From NCBI GenBank assembly GCA_002840685.1, contig PHBU01000006.1:62001-126000 (forward strand): 64,000 bases of DNA, given 5' to 3'. Origin of the DNA: Chloroflexi bacterium HGW-Chloroflexi-6. GTDB lineage: Bacteria; Chloroflexota; Anaerolineae; Anaerolineales; Villigracilaceae. Under the pieces are notes generated by a model that did no database searches, had not been told where the DNA came from, and saw only the letters and a list, made by a program, of their open reading frames with translations. Positions 51,832 through 61,800 of the stretch are shown here, piece by piece; the first letter of the stretch is position 1; every line of letters starts with the position of its first letter. The position numbers were made by a program, and so were the translations under genes.

Positions 51832-53103
51832 ATGTATCTACGTGGAAGCAAATGGTCTATGCAAAAACGGCGCAAGCCGATCAATTGGTTTCGTGTCATT
51901 ATGCTGGTTGCGCTGATCGGCGCGGCTTTCTATTTCGAGCGCATGATCGTTCCAACCATCCCGGTGCCCGGTTCGATGACGCCCACCCCCACCCGCAACC
52001 CGGAATCTTACATCTCCGAGGCTGAACAACTCTATCGGGATGGAAAATTGGCCCAGGCAGCCGAAGCCTACCAGGCGGCGCTGCAAGCCAACCCGTCTGA
52101 TGCGGTCACCTACCTGACCCTGGCGCGCATCCAGGTTTTTCTCGGGCGCTATGCGGAGGCCCAGGTCAGCGCAGAAAATGCGCTGCTGCTCAACCCGAAC
52201 AACGCTACCGCTCATGCAGTGCGCGGCTGGGCGCTGGCCTCGCAAGGAGATTTCCTGGCCGGCGAAGCCTCGATCACGCGCGCCCTTGAACTCGACCCGA
52301 ACAACGCTCTGGCGCATGCCTATTATGCCGAATTGCTGGCCGATCAATACGTTAATGGAACCGGCCCAATCAATGTTATTGAAAAAATGTCTGAAGAATC
52401 AAATGTGGCGCGCAGCCTGGGCGCAGGCACCGTGGAAGCGCACCGCGCGCGTGGTTATGTTTTGGAAGTAACCGGCAACTACCCCGAAGCCATCGCTGAG
52501 TATGAAGCCGCAGTTGCAATTAACAAAAATCTTGCCGACCTGCACCTGGCCCTGGGACGCACCTACCGTCTGCTGGGTGTCTATGATAAAGCCTTCGATG
52601 CGCTCAACCGCGCCAATGCCCTCAACCCCTCAGACCCCGTCCCTGATTCGATCATTGCACGCATCTACCTGACGACAGGTGAGTACGTCAAAGCCGAACA
52701 ATACGCCGAACAAGCCATCAAGGACGCGCCCCAAACAACAGCCTACTTTGGCAACCTGGGCATCATCCAATACCGCAACGTTAAGTGGCCTGAAGCGCTT
52801 GAAAGTCTGAGCTACGTTATAAATGGCGGCATATATAACGAAGAAATACAGGTTGAGCCAATCCCGTTGGAAGCCGGCCGGGTTGCGGAATACTATTACA
52901 TCTATGCGTTTACTCTGCTGAGGCTCGAACGCTGCGGCGAAGCGGTTCCCATCTTCCAACAAATCGTTGCCTCGATCCCCGGAGACGCTGACGCGGTCTT
53001 TAACGCCACCGAGGGCTTGCGCCTGTGTTCGGAAAGTCTCTCAGGCGTATCTCCGACGGAAGCCCCGGTCAGCGAAACTCCCGAGAGTTCCCCCACCCCT
53101 TGA
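51832..53103 (+). CDS. membrane-anchored TPR protein
   Basis: This 423-residue protein has a short basic start (QKRRKPINWFR), one TM helix (about 19-36) and a Pro/Thr linker (TPTPTRNPE). A series of TPR units (about 58-400; for example YRDGKLAQAAEAYQAALQAN) then faces outward by the positive-inside rule. A Ser/Pro/Thr tail ends the protein. The function is probably scaffolding of a protein complex at the cell surface. The ATG at 51832 is set by the promoter just upstream; ATG 51859 is an alternative. It is followed seven bases later by a paralogue. Confidence 0.85.
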   Translation: MYLRGSKWSMQKRRKPINWFRVIMLVALIGAAFYFERMIVPTIPVPGSMTPTPTRNPESYISEAEQLYRDGKLAQAAEAYQAALQANPSDAVTYLTLARIQVFLGRYAEAQVSAENALLLNPNNATAHAVRGWALASQGDFLAGEASITRALELDPNNALAHAYYAELLADQYVNGTGPINVIEKMSEESNVARSLGAGTVEAHRARGYVLEVTGNYPEAIAEYEAAVAINKNLADLHLALGRTYRLLGVYDKAFDALNRANALNPSDPVPDSIIARIYLTTGEYVKAEQYAEQAIKDAPQTTAYFGNLGIIQYRNVKWPEALESLSYVINGGIYNEEIQVEPIPLEAGRVAEYYYIYAFTLLRLERCGEAVPIFQQIVASIPGDADAVFNATEGLRLCSESLSGVSPTEAPVSETPESSPTP

Positions 53104-53110
53104 GTTTGAT

Positions 53111-54523
53111 ATGAATATCCCATCCAGGCGTCCGCTGTTTCGGCGCCAAACCAATACCAATATTTACCGCATCTTCTTCTGGGCGCTGATGTTGCTCTGG
53201 GCAATCTGGCTCTTACGCAGCATTGAAGCAGGCGCAATTCAACAGGCCGGCGCCCCGACCCCAACCGCAACACGCTCGGCCCTCTCACTCACTGAAGAGG
53301 GAGATGCCTATTTCACAACCGGCGATCTGGATAACGCGATCGAAGCCTACCGCGAAGCCACACGGGTTGACCCGCAAAATGCCGATGTCTGGGCAAAAAT
53401 GGCGCGCATTCAGGCTTACTCATCCGCCCTGCTCGTTGGCGGCGAACGCCTGGCGCTGCTGCAGGAGGCGCTGATCTCCATCAACCGCGCCAAAGAGATC
53501 GCTCCTGAAAACAGCACGGTGGCCGCCATCCGCGCTTTTGTGCTGACCTGGAACGCCAATCAATACTTTTACACGGACACTGAACGTTATGACCGCCTGC
53601 TGGTCGAAGCCGAGCAGGAAGTGACCCGTGCCCTGCAATTGGATCCCACCAACACCCAGGCCCTGGTTTTTTATGTCGAAATTTTAACCAACCAGTACCG
53701 CCTGGCCGAGGCCGAACAGTACATGGCCCAGGCCCTTGACCGCGGTGAAGATCTCATGGACCTGCACCGCGTTTATGCTTTTCTGCTTGAAACACAGGCT
53801 CTTTATAATCGCGCCATCCAGGAATACGACCAGGCCATCGAAATTAACCCAAACCTGACCTTCCTGATGCTGCGCGCCGGAGCGATTTACCGCCACCTGG
53901 CGTCTGAGGCCCCCCCAGAAAGCGACCAACAAAAATTGCTCTTTGAAAAATCGCTCGAATATTTTGCGCGCGCCGCAGACACAAACGAACAAATCGATGT
54001 GCAAGACCCCACACCATATCTGTCGATCTCCAAAACCTACTCACAAATGGGTGAATACTTTGCAGCCTCGCGTAACGTGCTAAAAGCGCTCAGCTTCGAC
54101 CCAAGCAATGCAGATGTCTACGGCCAGTTGGGGATCGTGTTCTTCAAATCGCGCAACTACGAAGGTTCCATCCCCGCCCTGGAATGCGCTATCAAGGGCT
54201 GCACCGCCGCCCAGTCTTGCGAAGCCCGCAATGGCTGCGCCGAAGGCGACCCCGGAACAGCGGTCACCGGCATGGCGCTTTCTTCGGATACGCTGGTCTA
54301 TTACTACACTTACGGGTCCGTACTGGCCGCGATCAGCCGTCCGCAAGAAAACTATTGCCCGAGAGCGCGCGAGATTTTCAGCGAAATCCGCAATTCACCT
54401 TTCGGCAGCGACTCAACCGTTCTGAGCATCATCCAGGATGGCGAATCCATTTGCCAATCCGTTGCTGATGCCACCCCGATCGTACGCGCAACAGCAACGC
54501 CAATCCCCACCCCCGAACCCTAA
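53111..54523 (+). CDS. membrane-anchored TPR protein, paralogue of the preceding gene
   Basis: This 470-residue protein has the same plan: basic start, TM helix (about 19-37), PTPTATR linker and TPR units from about residue 58 (SLTEEGDAYFTTGDLDNAI) to about 400. A cysteine-bearing segment (CAIKGCTAAQSCEARNGC) may form disulfides outside the cell. The tail is again Pro/Thr-rich (ATPIPTPEP). It starts seven bases after its neighbour ends, so the two are translated from one mRNA. The tandem pair may form one assembly. No partner can be named. Confidence 0.85.
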   Translation: MNIPSRRPLFRRQTNTNIYRIFFWALMLLWAIWLLRSIEAGAIQQAGAPTPTATRSALSLTEEGDAYFTTGDLDNAIEAYREATRVDPQNADVWAKMARIQAYSSALLVGGERLALLQEALISINRAKEIAPENSTVAAIRAFVLTWNANQYFYTDTERYDRLLVEAEQEVTRALQLDPTNTQALVFYVEILTNQYRLAEAEQYMAQALDRGEDLMDLHRVYAFLLETQALYNRAIQEYDQAIEINPNLTFLMLRAGAIYRHLASEAPPESDQQKLLFEKSLEYFARAADTNEQIDVQDPTPYLSISKTYSQMGEYFAASRNVLKALSFDPSNADVYGQLGIVFFKSRNYEGSIPALECAIKGCTAAQSCEARNGCAEGDPGTAVTGMALSSDTLVYYYTYGSVLAAISRPQENYCPRAREIFSEIRNSPFGSDSTVLSIIQDGESICQSVADATPIVRATATPIPTPEP

Positions 54524-54570
54524 AGCAATTCTGTGTATGTCAGAATTTCGTAAGAATTAAAACCTTCCTC

Positions 54571-54599
54571 TTGACGGGGCTTATCAGGGAGAGTATCAT
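54571..54599 (+). promoter_or_regulatory. groES: promoter of groES-groEL
   Basis: TTGACG (54571-54576), exactly 17 bases and TATCAT (54594-54599) place the transcription start inside the CIRCE element. Confidence 0.8.
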
Positions 54600-54604
54600 T
54601 TGTT

Positions 54605-54631
54605 TTAGCACTCGAGCTAAATGAGTGCTAA
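54605..54631. promoter_or_regulatory. CIRCE element (HrcA operator)
   Basis: TTAGCACTC-N9-GAGTGCTAA is a perfect match to the CIRCE consensus. It covers the predicted transcription start of groES, so HrcA should repress the operon until heat stress. The hrcA gene is not in this window. Confidence 0.96.
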
Positions 54632-54681
54632 AAAATTGTCGAAATTCATTCTCTAAACCAAAATTTTGTCTGGAGGTACGC

Positions 54682-54981
54682 ATGAGCATTTCAATCAAGC
54701 CCCTTGGCAACCGTGTCGTCGTTGAACCTGCCGAGCAGGAAGAAACAACCGCGAGCGGCCTGGTGTTACCCGACACCGCCAAAGAAAAACCCCAACAAGG
54801 AGTTATCCTTGCCGCCGGTCCCGGCGAGCGTGATGAAGATGGCGACCGCATCGCCATGGATGTAAAAGTTGGAGATAAAGTCCTGTTTGCCAAATATGCC
54901 GGGACCGAACTCAAGATAGATGGCAAGAAATTGCTCATCTTGCGTGAAACTGATCTGCTCGGAATTGTCGAAGGCAAGTAA
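54682..54981 (+). CDS. groES: co-chaperonin GroES
   Basis: This 99-residue protein is the lid of the GroEL folding chamber. [11 protein letters not shown] opens the chain, the mobile loop is [20 protein letters not shown], and the end is [13 protein letters not shown], all standard. The ATG at 54682 follows TGGAGG. It is transcribed from the CIRCE-controlled promoter and lies 23 bases before groEL. Confidence 0.98.
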   Translation: MSISIKPLGNRVVVEPAEQEETTASGLVLPDTAKEKPQQGVILAAGPGERDEDGDRIAMDVKVGDKVLFAKYAGTELKIDGKKLLILRETDLLGIVEGK

Positions 54982-55004
54982 TCCCCCTAAGGAGGACATA
55001 ATCT

Positions 55005-56651
55005 ATGGCTGCTAAACAACTCGTATTTACCGAAGAAGCTCGCCGCAAGCTCAAGAACGGCATGGATGTGGTTGCCAACGCTGTTGCGACCACCCTCGGC
55101 CCCAAGGGCCGCAATGTAGCAATCGATCGCAAATTTGGCTCCCCCACCATCACCCATGATGGCGTCTCGGTTGCCAAAGAAATCGAACTCGAAGACCCCT
55201 TTGAAAACATGGGCGCTCAGCTTCTCAAGGAAGCTGCCCAGAAAACCAATGATATCGCCGGTGACGGCACCACCACCAGCACCGTCCTGGCCCACGCCAT
55301 CGTGACCGAAGGCCTGAAGGCTCTGGCCGCTGGTTACAACCCGATGTTGCTCAAACGCGGTATCGAAAAAGCCGCCGACACCGTTGTTGCCGGCCTGCGC
55401 GAAATGGCCGTCTCAATCAACACCAAGGAAGAAATCGCCTCGGTTGCGACCAACTCCGCGGCTGATGTCGAAATCGGCGGCCTGATCGCCGACGTGATGG
55501 ACAAAGTCGGTAAAGACGGCGTCATCACCGTTGAAGAATCCAAATCGATGCAGTTCGAAACCGAGTACGTTGAAGGTATGCAGTTCGACCGTGGCTACCT
55601 GTCACCCTACTTCATCACCGATGCCGAGCACATGGAATCTGTGATTGCAGATGCTTACATTCTCATCAACGAGAAGAAAATCTCTGCCGCCCAGGACATC
55701 GTCCCCATTCTCGAAAAACTCGTCCAGCTTGGCAAGCGCGAACTGGTCATCATCGCCGAAGATGTCGATGGTGAAGCCCTCGCTACCCTGGTTCTGAACA
55801 AGCTGCGCGGTATGCTGAACGTGCTCGCCATCAAAGCCCCCGGCTTTGGCGACCGCCGCAAGGCCATGCTGCAAGATATCGCCATCCTGACCGGTGGTAC
55901 CGTCATCAGCGAAGAAACCGGCCGCAAGCTCGAAACTGCCACCATCGCCGACCTTGGTCGCGCTGAAAAGGTTGTTTCTGACAAAGACAACACCACCATC
56001 ATCGGTGGCAAGGGCGATGCCGCCCTCATCAAGGGCCGTGTCGACCAGATCCGCGTTGAGATCGACAAGAGCACCAGTGATTACGATCGCGAAAAACTTC
56101 AGGAACGTGTTGCCAAGCTGGCCGGTGGCGTTGCCATCATCCGCGTCGGCGCCGCGACTGAAACCGAACTCAAAGAGAAGAAGCACCGCGTCGAAGACGC
56201 TCTCTCCGCTGCGCGCGCCGCTGTCGAAGAAGGCATCGTCCCCGGTGGTGAAATCTCCCTGATCAATGCTTCCGGCTCCCTCGATAACCTGAAGATGGAC
56301 AATGAAGATGCCCAGGTTGGTGTCAGCATCGTCCGCAAGGCACTCGAAGCCCCGATCCGCAGACTGGCCGCCAACGCTGGCCAGGACGGCTCCGTCATCA
56401 TCGATGGCGTCCGCCGCACGGCTGTTGAGAAGAAGAACAAGAACATTGGCTACAATGTTCTGACCGGTGAATACACCGACATGATCAAAGCCGGCGTTAT
56501 CGACCCCGTCAAAGTGGTGCGCGGCGCTCTCGAAAATGCCGCATCCATCGCTGCGATGATGCTGACCACCGAAGTCTTGATCACCGATGTCCCTGAAAAG
56601 GACAAAGCTCCTTCCATGCCCCCTGGCGGCATGGGTGGGATGGACTACTAA
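55005..56651 (+). CDS. groEL: chaperonin GroEL
   Basis: This 548-residue ATP-driven folding chaperone has family landmarks such as [16 protein letters not shown], the ATPase motif [16 protein letters not shown] and the C-terminal [10 protein letters not shown] tail (the Gly/Met repeats that line the cavity). The ATG follows AAGGAGGA. It is the second gene of the CIRCE operon and is closed by a terminator. Codon use is more C-rich than in the neighbours, as expected of a highly expressed gene. Confidence 0.99.
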   Translation: MAAKQLVFTEEARRKLKNGMDVVANAVATTLGPKGRNVAIDRKFGSPTITHDGVSVAKEIELEDPFENMGAQLLKEAAQKTNDIAGDGTTTSTVLAHAIVTEGLKALAAGYNPMLLKRGIEKAADTVVAGLREMAVSINTKEEIASVATNSAADVEIGGLIADVMDKVGKDGVITVEESKSMQFETEYVEGMQFDRGYLSPYFITDAEHMESVIADAYILINEKKISAAQDIVPILEKLVQLGKRELVIIAEDVDGEALATLVLNKLRGMLNVLAIKAPGFGDRRKAMLQDIAILTGGTVISEETGRKLETATIADLGRAEKVVSDKDNTTIIGGKGDAALIKGRVDQIRVEIDKSTSDYDREKLQERVAKLAGGVAIIRVGAATETELKEKKHRVEDALSAARAAVEEGIVPGGEISLINASGSLDNLKMDNEDAQVGVSIVRKALEAPIRRLAANAGQDGSVIIDGVRRTAVEKKNKNIGYNVLTGEYTDMIKAGVIDPVKVVRGALENAASIAAMMLTTEVLITDVPEKDKAPSMPPGGMGGMDY

Positions 56652-56658
56652 AAAGACA

Positions 56659-56689
56659 AAAAGGGCTGCCCAAAAGGCAGTCCTTTTTT
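56659..56689 (+). terminator. rho-independent terminator after groEL
   Basis: AAGGGCTGCC and GGCAGTCCTT pair with one G-T wobble and are followed by a run of T. Confidence 0.88.
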
Positions 56690-56705
56690 ATTGTCTTGAT
56701 CTCTT

Positions 56706-56736
56706 TTGAAAAATTCATCGATCTGGCAGGTATAAT
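56706..56736 (+). promoter_or_regulatory. lgt: promoter of lgt
   Basis: TTGAAA (56706-56711), a 19-base spacer and consensus TATAAT (56731-56736) precede the GGAGG site and start codon. Confidence 0.5.
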
Positions 56737-56766
56737 TCAGGCCAATTCCCATTACGGAGGCAAATC

Positions 56767-57693
56767 TTGGATCCTGTACTCTTTTCTTTTGAAGTTTTTG
56801 GCCGCGTGATCGAGTTACGCTGGTACGGTTTACTGGTAGCGCTGGGCGTGGCGGTCGCCGCCTGGCTGGCCGAGCGCGAGATCAAACGCCGCGGCGAAAA
56901 CCCGGAGCACGTCTGGAATGCCCTGCTGTGGCTGCTGCCGATCGGCGTGCTTGGCGCGCGCCTGTGGTATGTTGTCAATGCAACCCTGGGTGGCAACCCG
57001 GTTTATCTCGAAAATCCCGGCAAGATACTCGCGGTTTGGGAAGGCGGCCTGCACTTCTTTGGCGGATTGCTTTTTGGTGTCATCACGCTTTATTTCTACG
57101 CCCGGCACTACAAACTCGATATGTGGCTCTTTCTGGATGCAATCGCCCCGGTCACCCTGATTGGCCAAGCCGTGGCCCGACCGGCCAACTTCATCAACCA
57201 GGAGTTGTATGGCCAGCCAACCACCCTGCCCTGGGGGATTTCGATCGACGCTTTCCACCGTATTAACGTTTTCAGCGACCTGGTTAAATATCCGGTCGAA
57301 ACGACCCGCTTCCACCCGACGTTTGCTTATGAAATGATCTACAATTTCGTGGTGGGCGGATTGTTGTTGTGGGCCGCCCAGCGCTGGCCCGAAAAGTTCA
57401 AACCGGGCGCTGTGCTGGCCTGGTGGCTGGTGCTGGCCGGTTCAGGTCGGACCTTCATCGAGTTCTTCAGGCCCGATCAACCAGTGATCGCTGGAACGTT
57501 CCTGACGACCTCGCAGCTGGTTTCAGCGCTGATGGGCCTGGCCGGGCTGATAATGTTGATGGCCCGCAACAACACAATCACCATCCCCGGACTGAAATTT
57601 CCCGATGCATATCAGATCGCTCCTGCACCCGCAGCGACGGCCCCGGCAGCCAAAACCACCAAAAAGGCTTTACGACGCAAGCGCAGAGTGTGA
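56767..57693 (+). CDS. lgt: prolipoprotein diacylglyceryl transferase
   Basis: This 308-residue integral membrane enzyme adds diacylglycerol to the lipobox cysteine of prolipoproteins. It has about seven TM helices with IRWYGLL-type RWYGLLVALG, WEGGLHFFGGLLFG and the catalytic stretch VARPANFINQELYG. The start is TTG with GGAGG six bases upstream. A basic Ala/Lys-rich tail (KTTKKALRRKRRV) extends beyond the usual end and overlaps the convergent nucleosidase gene by 24 bases. It would modify the lipoproteins encoded at 6477, 47466 and 48714. Confidence 0.96.
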   Translation: MDPVLFSFEVFGRVIELRWYGLLVALGVAVAAWLAEREIKRRGENPEHVWNALLWLLPIGVLGARLWYVVNATLGGNPVYLENPGKILAVWEGGLHFFGGLLFGVITLYFYARHYKLDMWLFLDAIAPVTLIGQAVARPANFINQELYGQPTTLPWGISIDAFHRINVFSDLVKYPVETTRFHPTFAYEMIYNFVVGGLLLWAAQRWPEKFKPGAVLAWWLVLAGSGRTFIEFFRPDQPVIAGTFLTTSQLVSALMGLAGLIMLMARNNTITIPGLKFPDAYQIAPAPAATAPAAKTTKKALRRKRRV

Positions 57694-58365
57694 TAAAAAC
57701 CCGGGCAGGATCTCAAGCAGACGGGCCATGGTGCTCGTGGTGCGCTGGTGGAACAGGTCGATATTGCCATAAGCCTCGCCCCCGTCCGGGCTGACAATAT
57801 CGGTCACCCCGCGCAAGATCAGACAGCGCACCCGGTTTTTTGCGGCAACCCAGGCGATCGCGCCGCTTTCCCAATCTCCGGCGGGGGCCTGGTAGCGCGC
57901 GATCAGCATGGCAACATCTTCGGACAGGATGTCGCGATCGGCGGAAACCAACAGTCCGCGCCGAACATCGGCGGGCAAGGGGAAACCTGCCAGCCAGGAC
58001 AGATCCAATTCGGTAGTGTAATGCTCAAGGGCGGCCTGCGGGTCGCCCATTTGCTCGATAATGTCGTAGACAATGGTCCGCTCAACGAGCAGGATATCGC
58101 CCGAGGAGATGCATCCATCCAACCCACCGCAGGTGCCCAGGTTGACGAGCAAATCTGGCCTGAAGCGGTCGATGGCGTATTGAGCAGTTGCCGCAGCCGA
58201 GATCTTGCCCCAGCCACCATGCACGAAAACCAGTTGAAAGTTTTCCTGTTGAAGATCGAAGCTTTCGCCATAAGGGGTCGAGCTGATCTGAAGTTCGCGC
58301 CCGAGCAGAATTTGCTTGAGGGCGCGCCATTCGCTGTTGGCAGAGATCAGAACAAGCGTTTTCAT
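57670..58365 (-). CDS. MTA/SAH nucleosidase-like protein (PNP/UDP phosphorylase family)
   Basis: This 231-residue protein has the nucleoside phosphorylase fold: NLGTCGGLDGCISSGDILL, the purine-side ESGAIAWVAAK, and RGVTDIVSPDGGEA with the catalytic-type aspartate. It probably cleaves the glycosidic bond of a purine nucleoside such as methylthioadenosine or S-adenosylhomocysteine. The start ATG overlaps the stop of the CinA-type gene by four bases. The 3' end overlaps the lgt coding region tail to tail. The substrate assignment is tentative. Confidence 0.85.
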   Translation of the reverse strand: MKTLVLISANSEWRALKQILLGRELQISSTPYGESFDLQQENFQLVFVHGGWGKISAAATAQYAIDRFRPDLLVNLGTCGGLDGCISSGDILLVERTIVYDIIEQMGDPQAALEHYTTELDLSWLAGFPLPADVRRGLLVSADRDILSEDVAMLIARYQAPAGDWESGAIAWVAAKNRVRCLILRGVTDIVSPDGGEAYGNIDLFHQRTTSTMARLLEILPGFLSHSALAS

Positions 58366-58841
58366 GCGGATTTTTTCAGGTAGTCAAGCAGAAATTGCAA
58401 AGCTGCATCAGCCGAAGCGGCCTTATTGGCAATCCGGTCGCCGGTCCAGGTGAAGTTGCGCGCCCAGTCGCCTTCGGAGGTGGACAGGCCCAACCAGGTA
58501 TAGCCAACCGGTTTGCCCGGCAAGCCGCCGCCCGGCCCGGCGATCCCGCTCACGGAGAGAGCCAGATCGGCGCCAAGAACGATGCGCGCACCTTGCGCCA
58601 TTTCGATGACGGTTTCGCGGCTGACAGCGCCATGTTCATGCAGGGTATCCCACGAAACGCCCAGCAGGGCCACCTTGGCCTCATAAGCGTAAGCAACGAT
58701 CCCGCCCAAAAAGTAATCCGATGAACCAGAAATGTTCGTGATACGGTCCGCGACCAGGCCGCCGGTGCAAGATTCGGCCAGGGCCAGTTTCAGGCCCCAG
58801 TGGCGTAAATATTTCCCAATGGTAATTTCCAAAGGTTCCAA
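58362..58841 (-). CDS. pncC: CinA C-terminal-type nicotinamide-nucleotide amidase (PncC)
   Basis: This 159-residue stand-alone CinA C-terminal domain probably deamidates NMN to nicotinic acid mononucleotide in pyridine-nucleotide recycling. The active-site start LALAESCTGGLVADRIT and the SVSGIAGPGGGLPGKPVG loop are conserved. It starts at TTG with AGGAG eight bases upstream. It is coupled to the nucleosidase gene by a four-base overlap, linking two nucleotide-salvage activities. Confidence 0.92.
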   Translation of the reverse strand: MEPLEITIGKYLRHWGLKLALAESCTGGLVADRITNISGSSDYFLGGIVAYAYEAKVALLGVSWDTLHEHGAVSRETVIEMAQGARIVLGADLALSVSGIAGPGGGLPGKPVGYTWLGLSTSEGDWARNFTWTGDRIANKAASADAALQFLLDYLKKSA

Positions 58842-58856
58842 AAAATTTCTCCTGAT

Positions 58857-61800
58857 TTATGATGTTGTGAGGATTGCATTCAGGGTGGCGTCCCAATCCA
58901 GCGCTTGTCCGCGCTGCATGGCAGATTGAGCCGCTTCGGCCTGCAAAGTTGCTTCGCCCAGGTAGATGTTCATCTCTCGTTCGTTCTCGCTGTCCCAGGC
59001 CGGGTGCGTTTTCGCCAGACCAAGCAGTTCGAAGGCCTGCTCGGGATCACCCTGCGCCAATTTCAAAATGCCCAGGTAAAGCATTACCGAAACGAGTACC
59101 GGTTGCGCGCCAATTTCGAGGGCCAGCCTTGCGCCGTCGCGCAGGTATGCAAAAGCATCCTGGTGCCGCCCCAACTGGATCGCAGCCAGACCCAAGTTGA
59201 TCAGATGCAAGGCTTCACCGTGCTTCGCGCCGGTTTCCTGCGAAATTGCCTGGGCGCGCAAGTAATAATTGAATGATTTTTGCCATTCGTTTTGTTCACC
59301 TGCAAGCGCGCCCAGATTGTTAAGAGCCGTAGCCGCCCGCTCGCGATTGCCGACTGAGATGGCCAAACTTAATGCCTGCTGATAGTATTTTTCCTCATCA
59401 GCGGGCCTGCCCAAAGCGCCCATGATGACTCCCAATCGATTGAGAGCACTCAGCAGGGTGGTGGTATCACCGGTCTGGCTCGCAAGCTGATAACTTTCCT
59501 CGCAATGCAGGCGGGCGCTCTCAATTTCGCCCAAGCGCCATTCGACACTGCCCAGGCCAACCAGCACGCGAGCCATGGTGGATTGATTGCCTTCCTCACG
59601 GGCCAGGTAGAGCGCCCCGGTCAAATAGGAATAGGCATCTTGATAATTGCCTAAATAGGAAGCAACCTGGCCTAACTGCACCAGCGCCTCAGCAACCAAA
59701 ATGTCGATTTGCATGTCGCTGGCCAGGGACGCGGCAGTTTCGGCATGTTGACGGGCCTGGAGATGTTCGCCAAGCTGCAAACAGGCATCGGCCAGCCCGA
59801 TCTGCATTTCGATGATGTCGCGCACCGGCTGGTCGGGATGCTCTAGCAGTCTGATGGCATGCTCAAAGAATCCGCGGGCCTCCGCAAGGGCAGAAAGACT
59901 CAGGGCGCGTTCGGCGGCCTGCGAAAATATTTCAGCGGCGCGGTTAAAATCACCGCCTTTTTCATAGTGTTCGCCGATCTGAGCCAGGTATTCGCCGCGT
60001 CTTTCTCCGCTGGCCTGATCGAGCCAACGCGCAACCAGCATGTGAAGCCCGGTGCGCTGGCGTTTTAGCAGGGTCTCATAGGTCACTTCTTGAAAAAGAC
60101 TGTGCTTGAAAGTGTACTCTCGCGTTCCCGAAAAAACTGCCGGACGGCGCTCATAGATCAACTCCTTGCGGCGCAAAGTCTGCAAGGCTTCCAAAATCTC
60201 GTAGTCGGGCACATCAGGGCTGGAATTTAAAATAGCCTGATCCCAAAATATTCGTCCGACCACCGCTGCACGCTGGATGGTGAGCCGCTCGGGGATGGTC
60301 AGACTGTCTAGACGGGCCTGCAAAACTTCGCTCAGCGTGGACGGCACGTTGACCGAGGCCAGGCGTCCGGGCTCGACCCGCCATTGGTCATCGCCGGTGT
60401 AGATGACCCGCTGATCGATCAGCATCTTGATCAGTTCTTCCACGTAAAAGGGATTACCCTCAGCGCCGCCAACCACCAATTCACGCACGGCATCTGGCAG
60501 GTCTGGCACTTTACGCAAAATTTCGTTGACCAATAAACGGCTGTCGTTTTTGCTGAGCGGATGCAGGTGGATGCGGGTCAGGTTTTTGATATCCCTGCCC
60601 AGGTTTGGGTAACGTTCAAACAAAGTTGGGCGGGTGATCACCAGCGCCATGAGCGGCGTGGACTCAGGCAGGTTGGTAAACAAATATTGCAGAGCATCCA
60701 GTGAGCCGCTGTCGGCCCATTGCAGGTCATCCAGCATCATTAAGGCCGGGCTTTGCAAACAGATCGATTGAAAAAAACGGGTCAGGTAAAAGAGGGCCTG
60801 CTGGCGCAACTGGCGAGGGTCATTCAACAAACCGCGCAAATGCGGGCTTTCAGAGAAATTCAAACCGATCAAATGACCGATGACATGGGCCTTCTCACGC
60901 CAATCAGGTACATCTAATAGGAATTCTTCGAAGCCTCGTTCCAATTTGAGATGGGCAGTTGTCAGGGAATCGCTGTCCTGAATTTCAAAACGGGTCGAGA
61001 AAATATCCCGCAGCAGGGCATAAGGCGTATTCTGCATGGACTGGCTGGCGCGGCCCTTGAAAACCCACCACGAAACCTTCTGGACCTCGGCCCAGGTATT
61101 GAACTCATACAACAGGCGGCTTTTGCCGATCCCGGCATCGCCGGTAACCGTGGCCACCGTCAGGTTGCCATCGACAAGCGCATCTTCAAAGGCAAATTTC
61201 AGACGCGCGAACGAATCGTCCCGGCCGATCATACGGGTTTCGACCCCTTCAACGCCGCGCGTATACAACCGAAAGGCGCGCGGTTTGAGCGCAGTCACCA
61301 GGTAAGTCTGGAGCGGCTCCGATTTTCCCTTAACATCAAGCGGTGGTTGGAACTCGACTTCAAATACGCCGCGCACATGCCGGTAAGAATCGTGCGAAAT
61401 TAGAATGGAGCCGGCCGGGCAGGTCTGTTCAAGGCGCGCGGCCACATTGACCGTATCACCGATGGCAGTCATCTCACCGCGTGAACCGATCGAGCCTAGC
61501 AAGACCGGTCCGGTATTTAAACCGATGCGCATTTTCAAACCACTGGCGGTTGGCATCTCGGGCTTAAAATCGTTCAGGGCATTTTGCATCAGCAGCGCGG
61601 CATGGATCGCCCGCTCAGGATCGTCTTCGCGGGTTTCTTCTGTGCCCCACAGGGCCATAACGCCATCGCCCATGTGCTTGTCGATTTTTCCACCCAGGTT
61701 CAAGATAACGCCATCCAATTTTTGCCAGAGGGCATTCATCGTATCGCGCACATCTTCAGCGTCCATGTGCTCAGACATGGCGGTATAGCCACTGACATCT

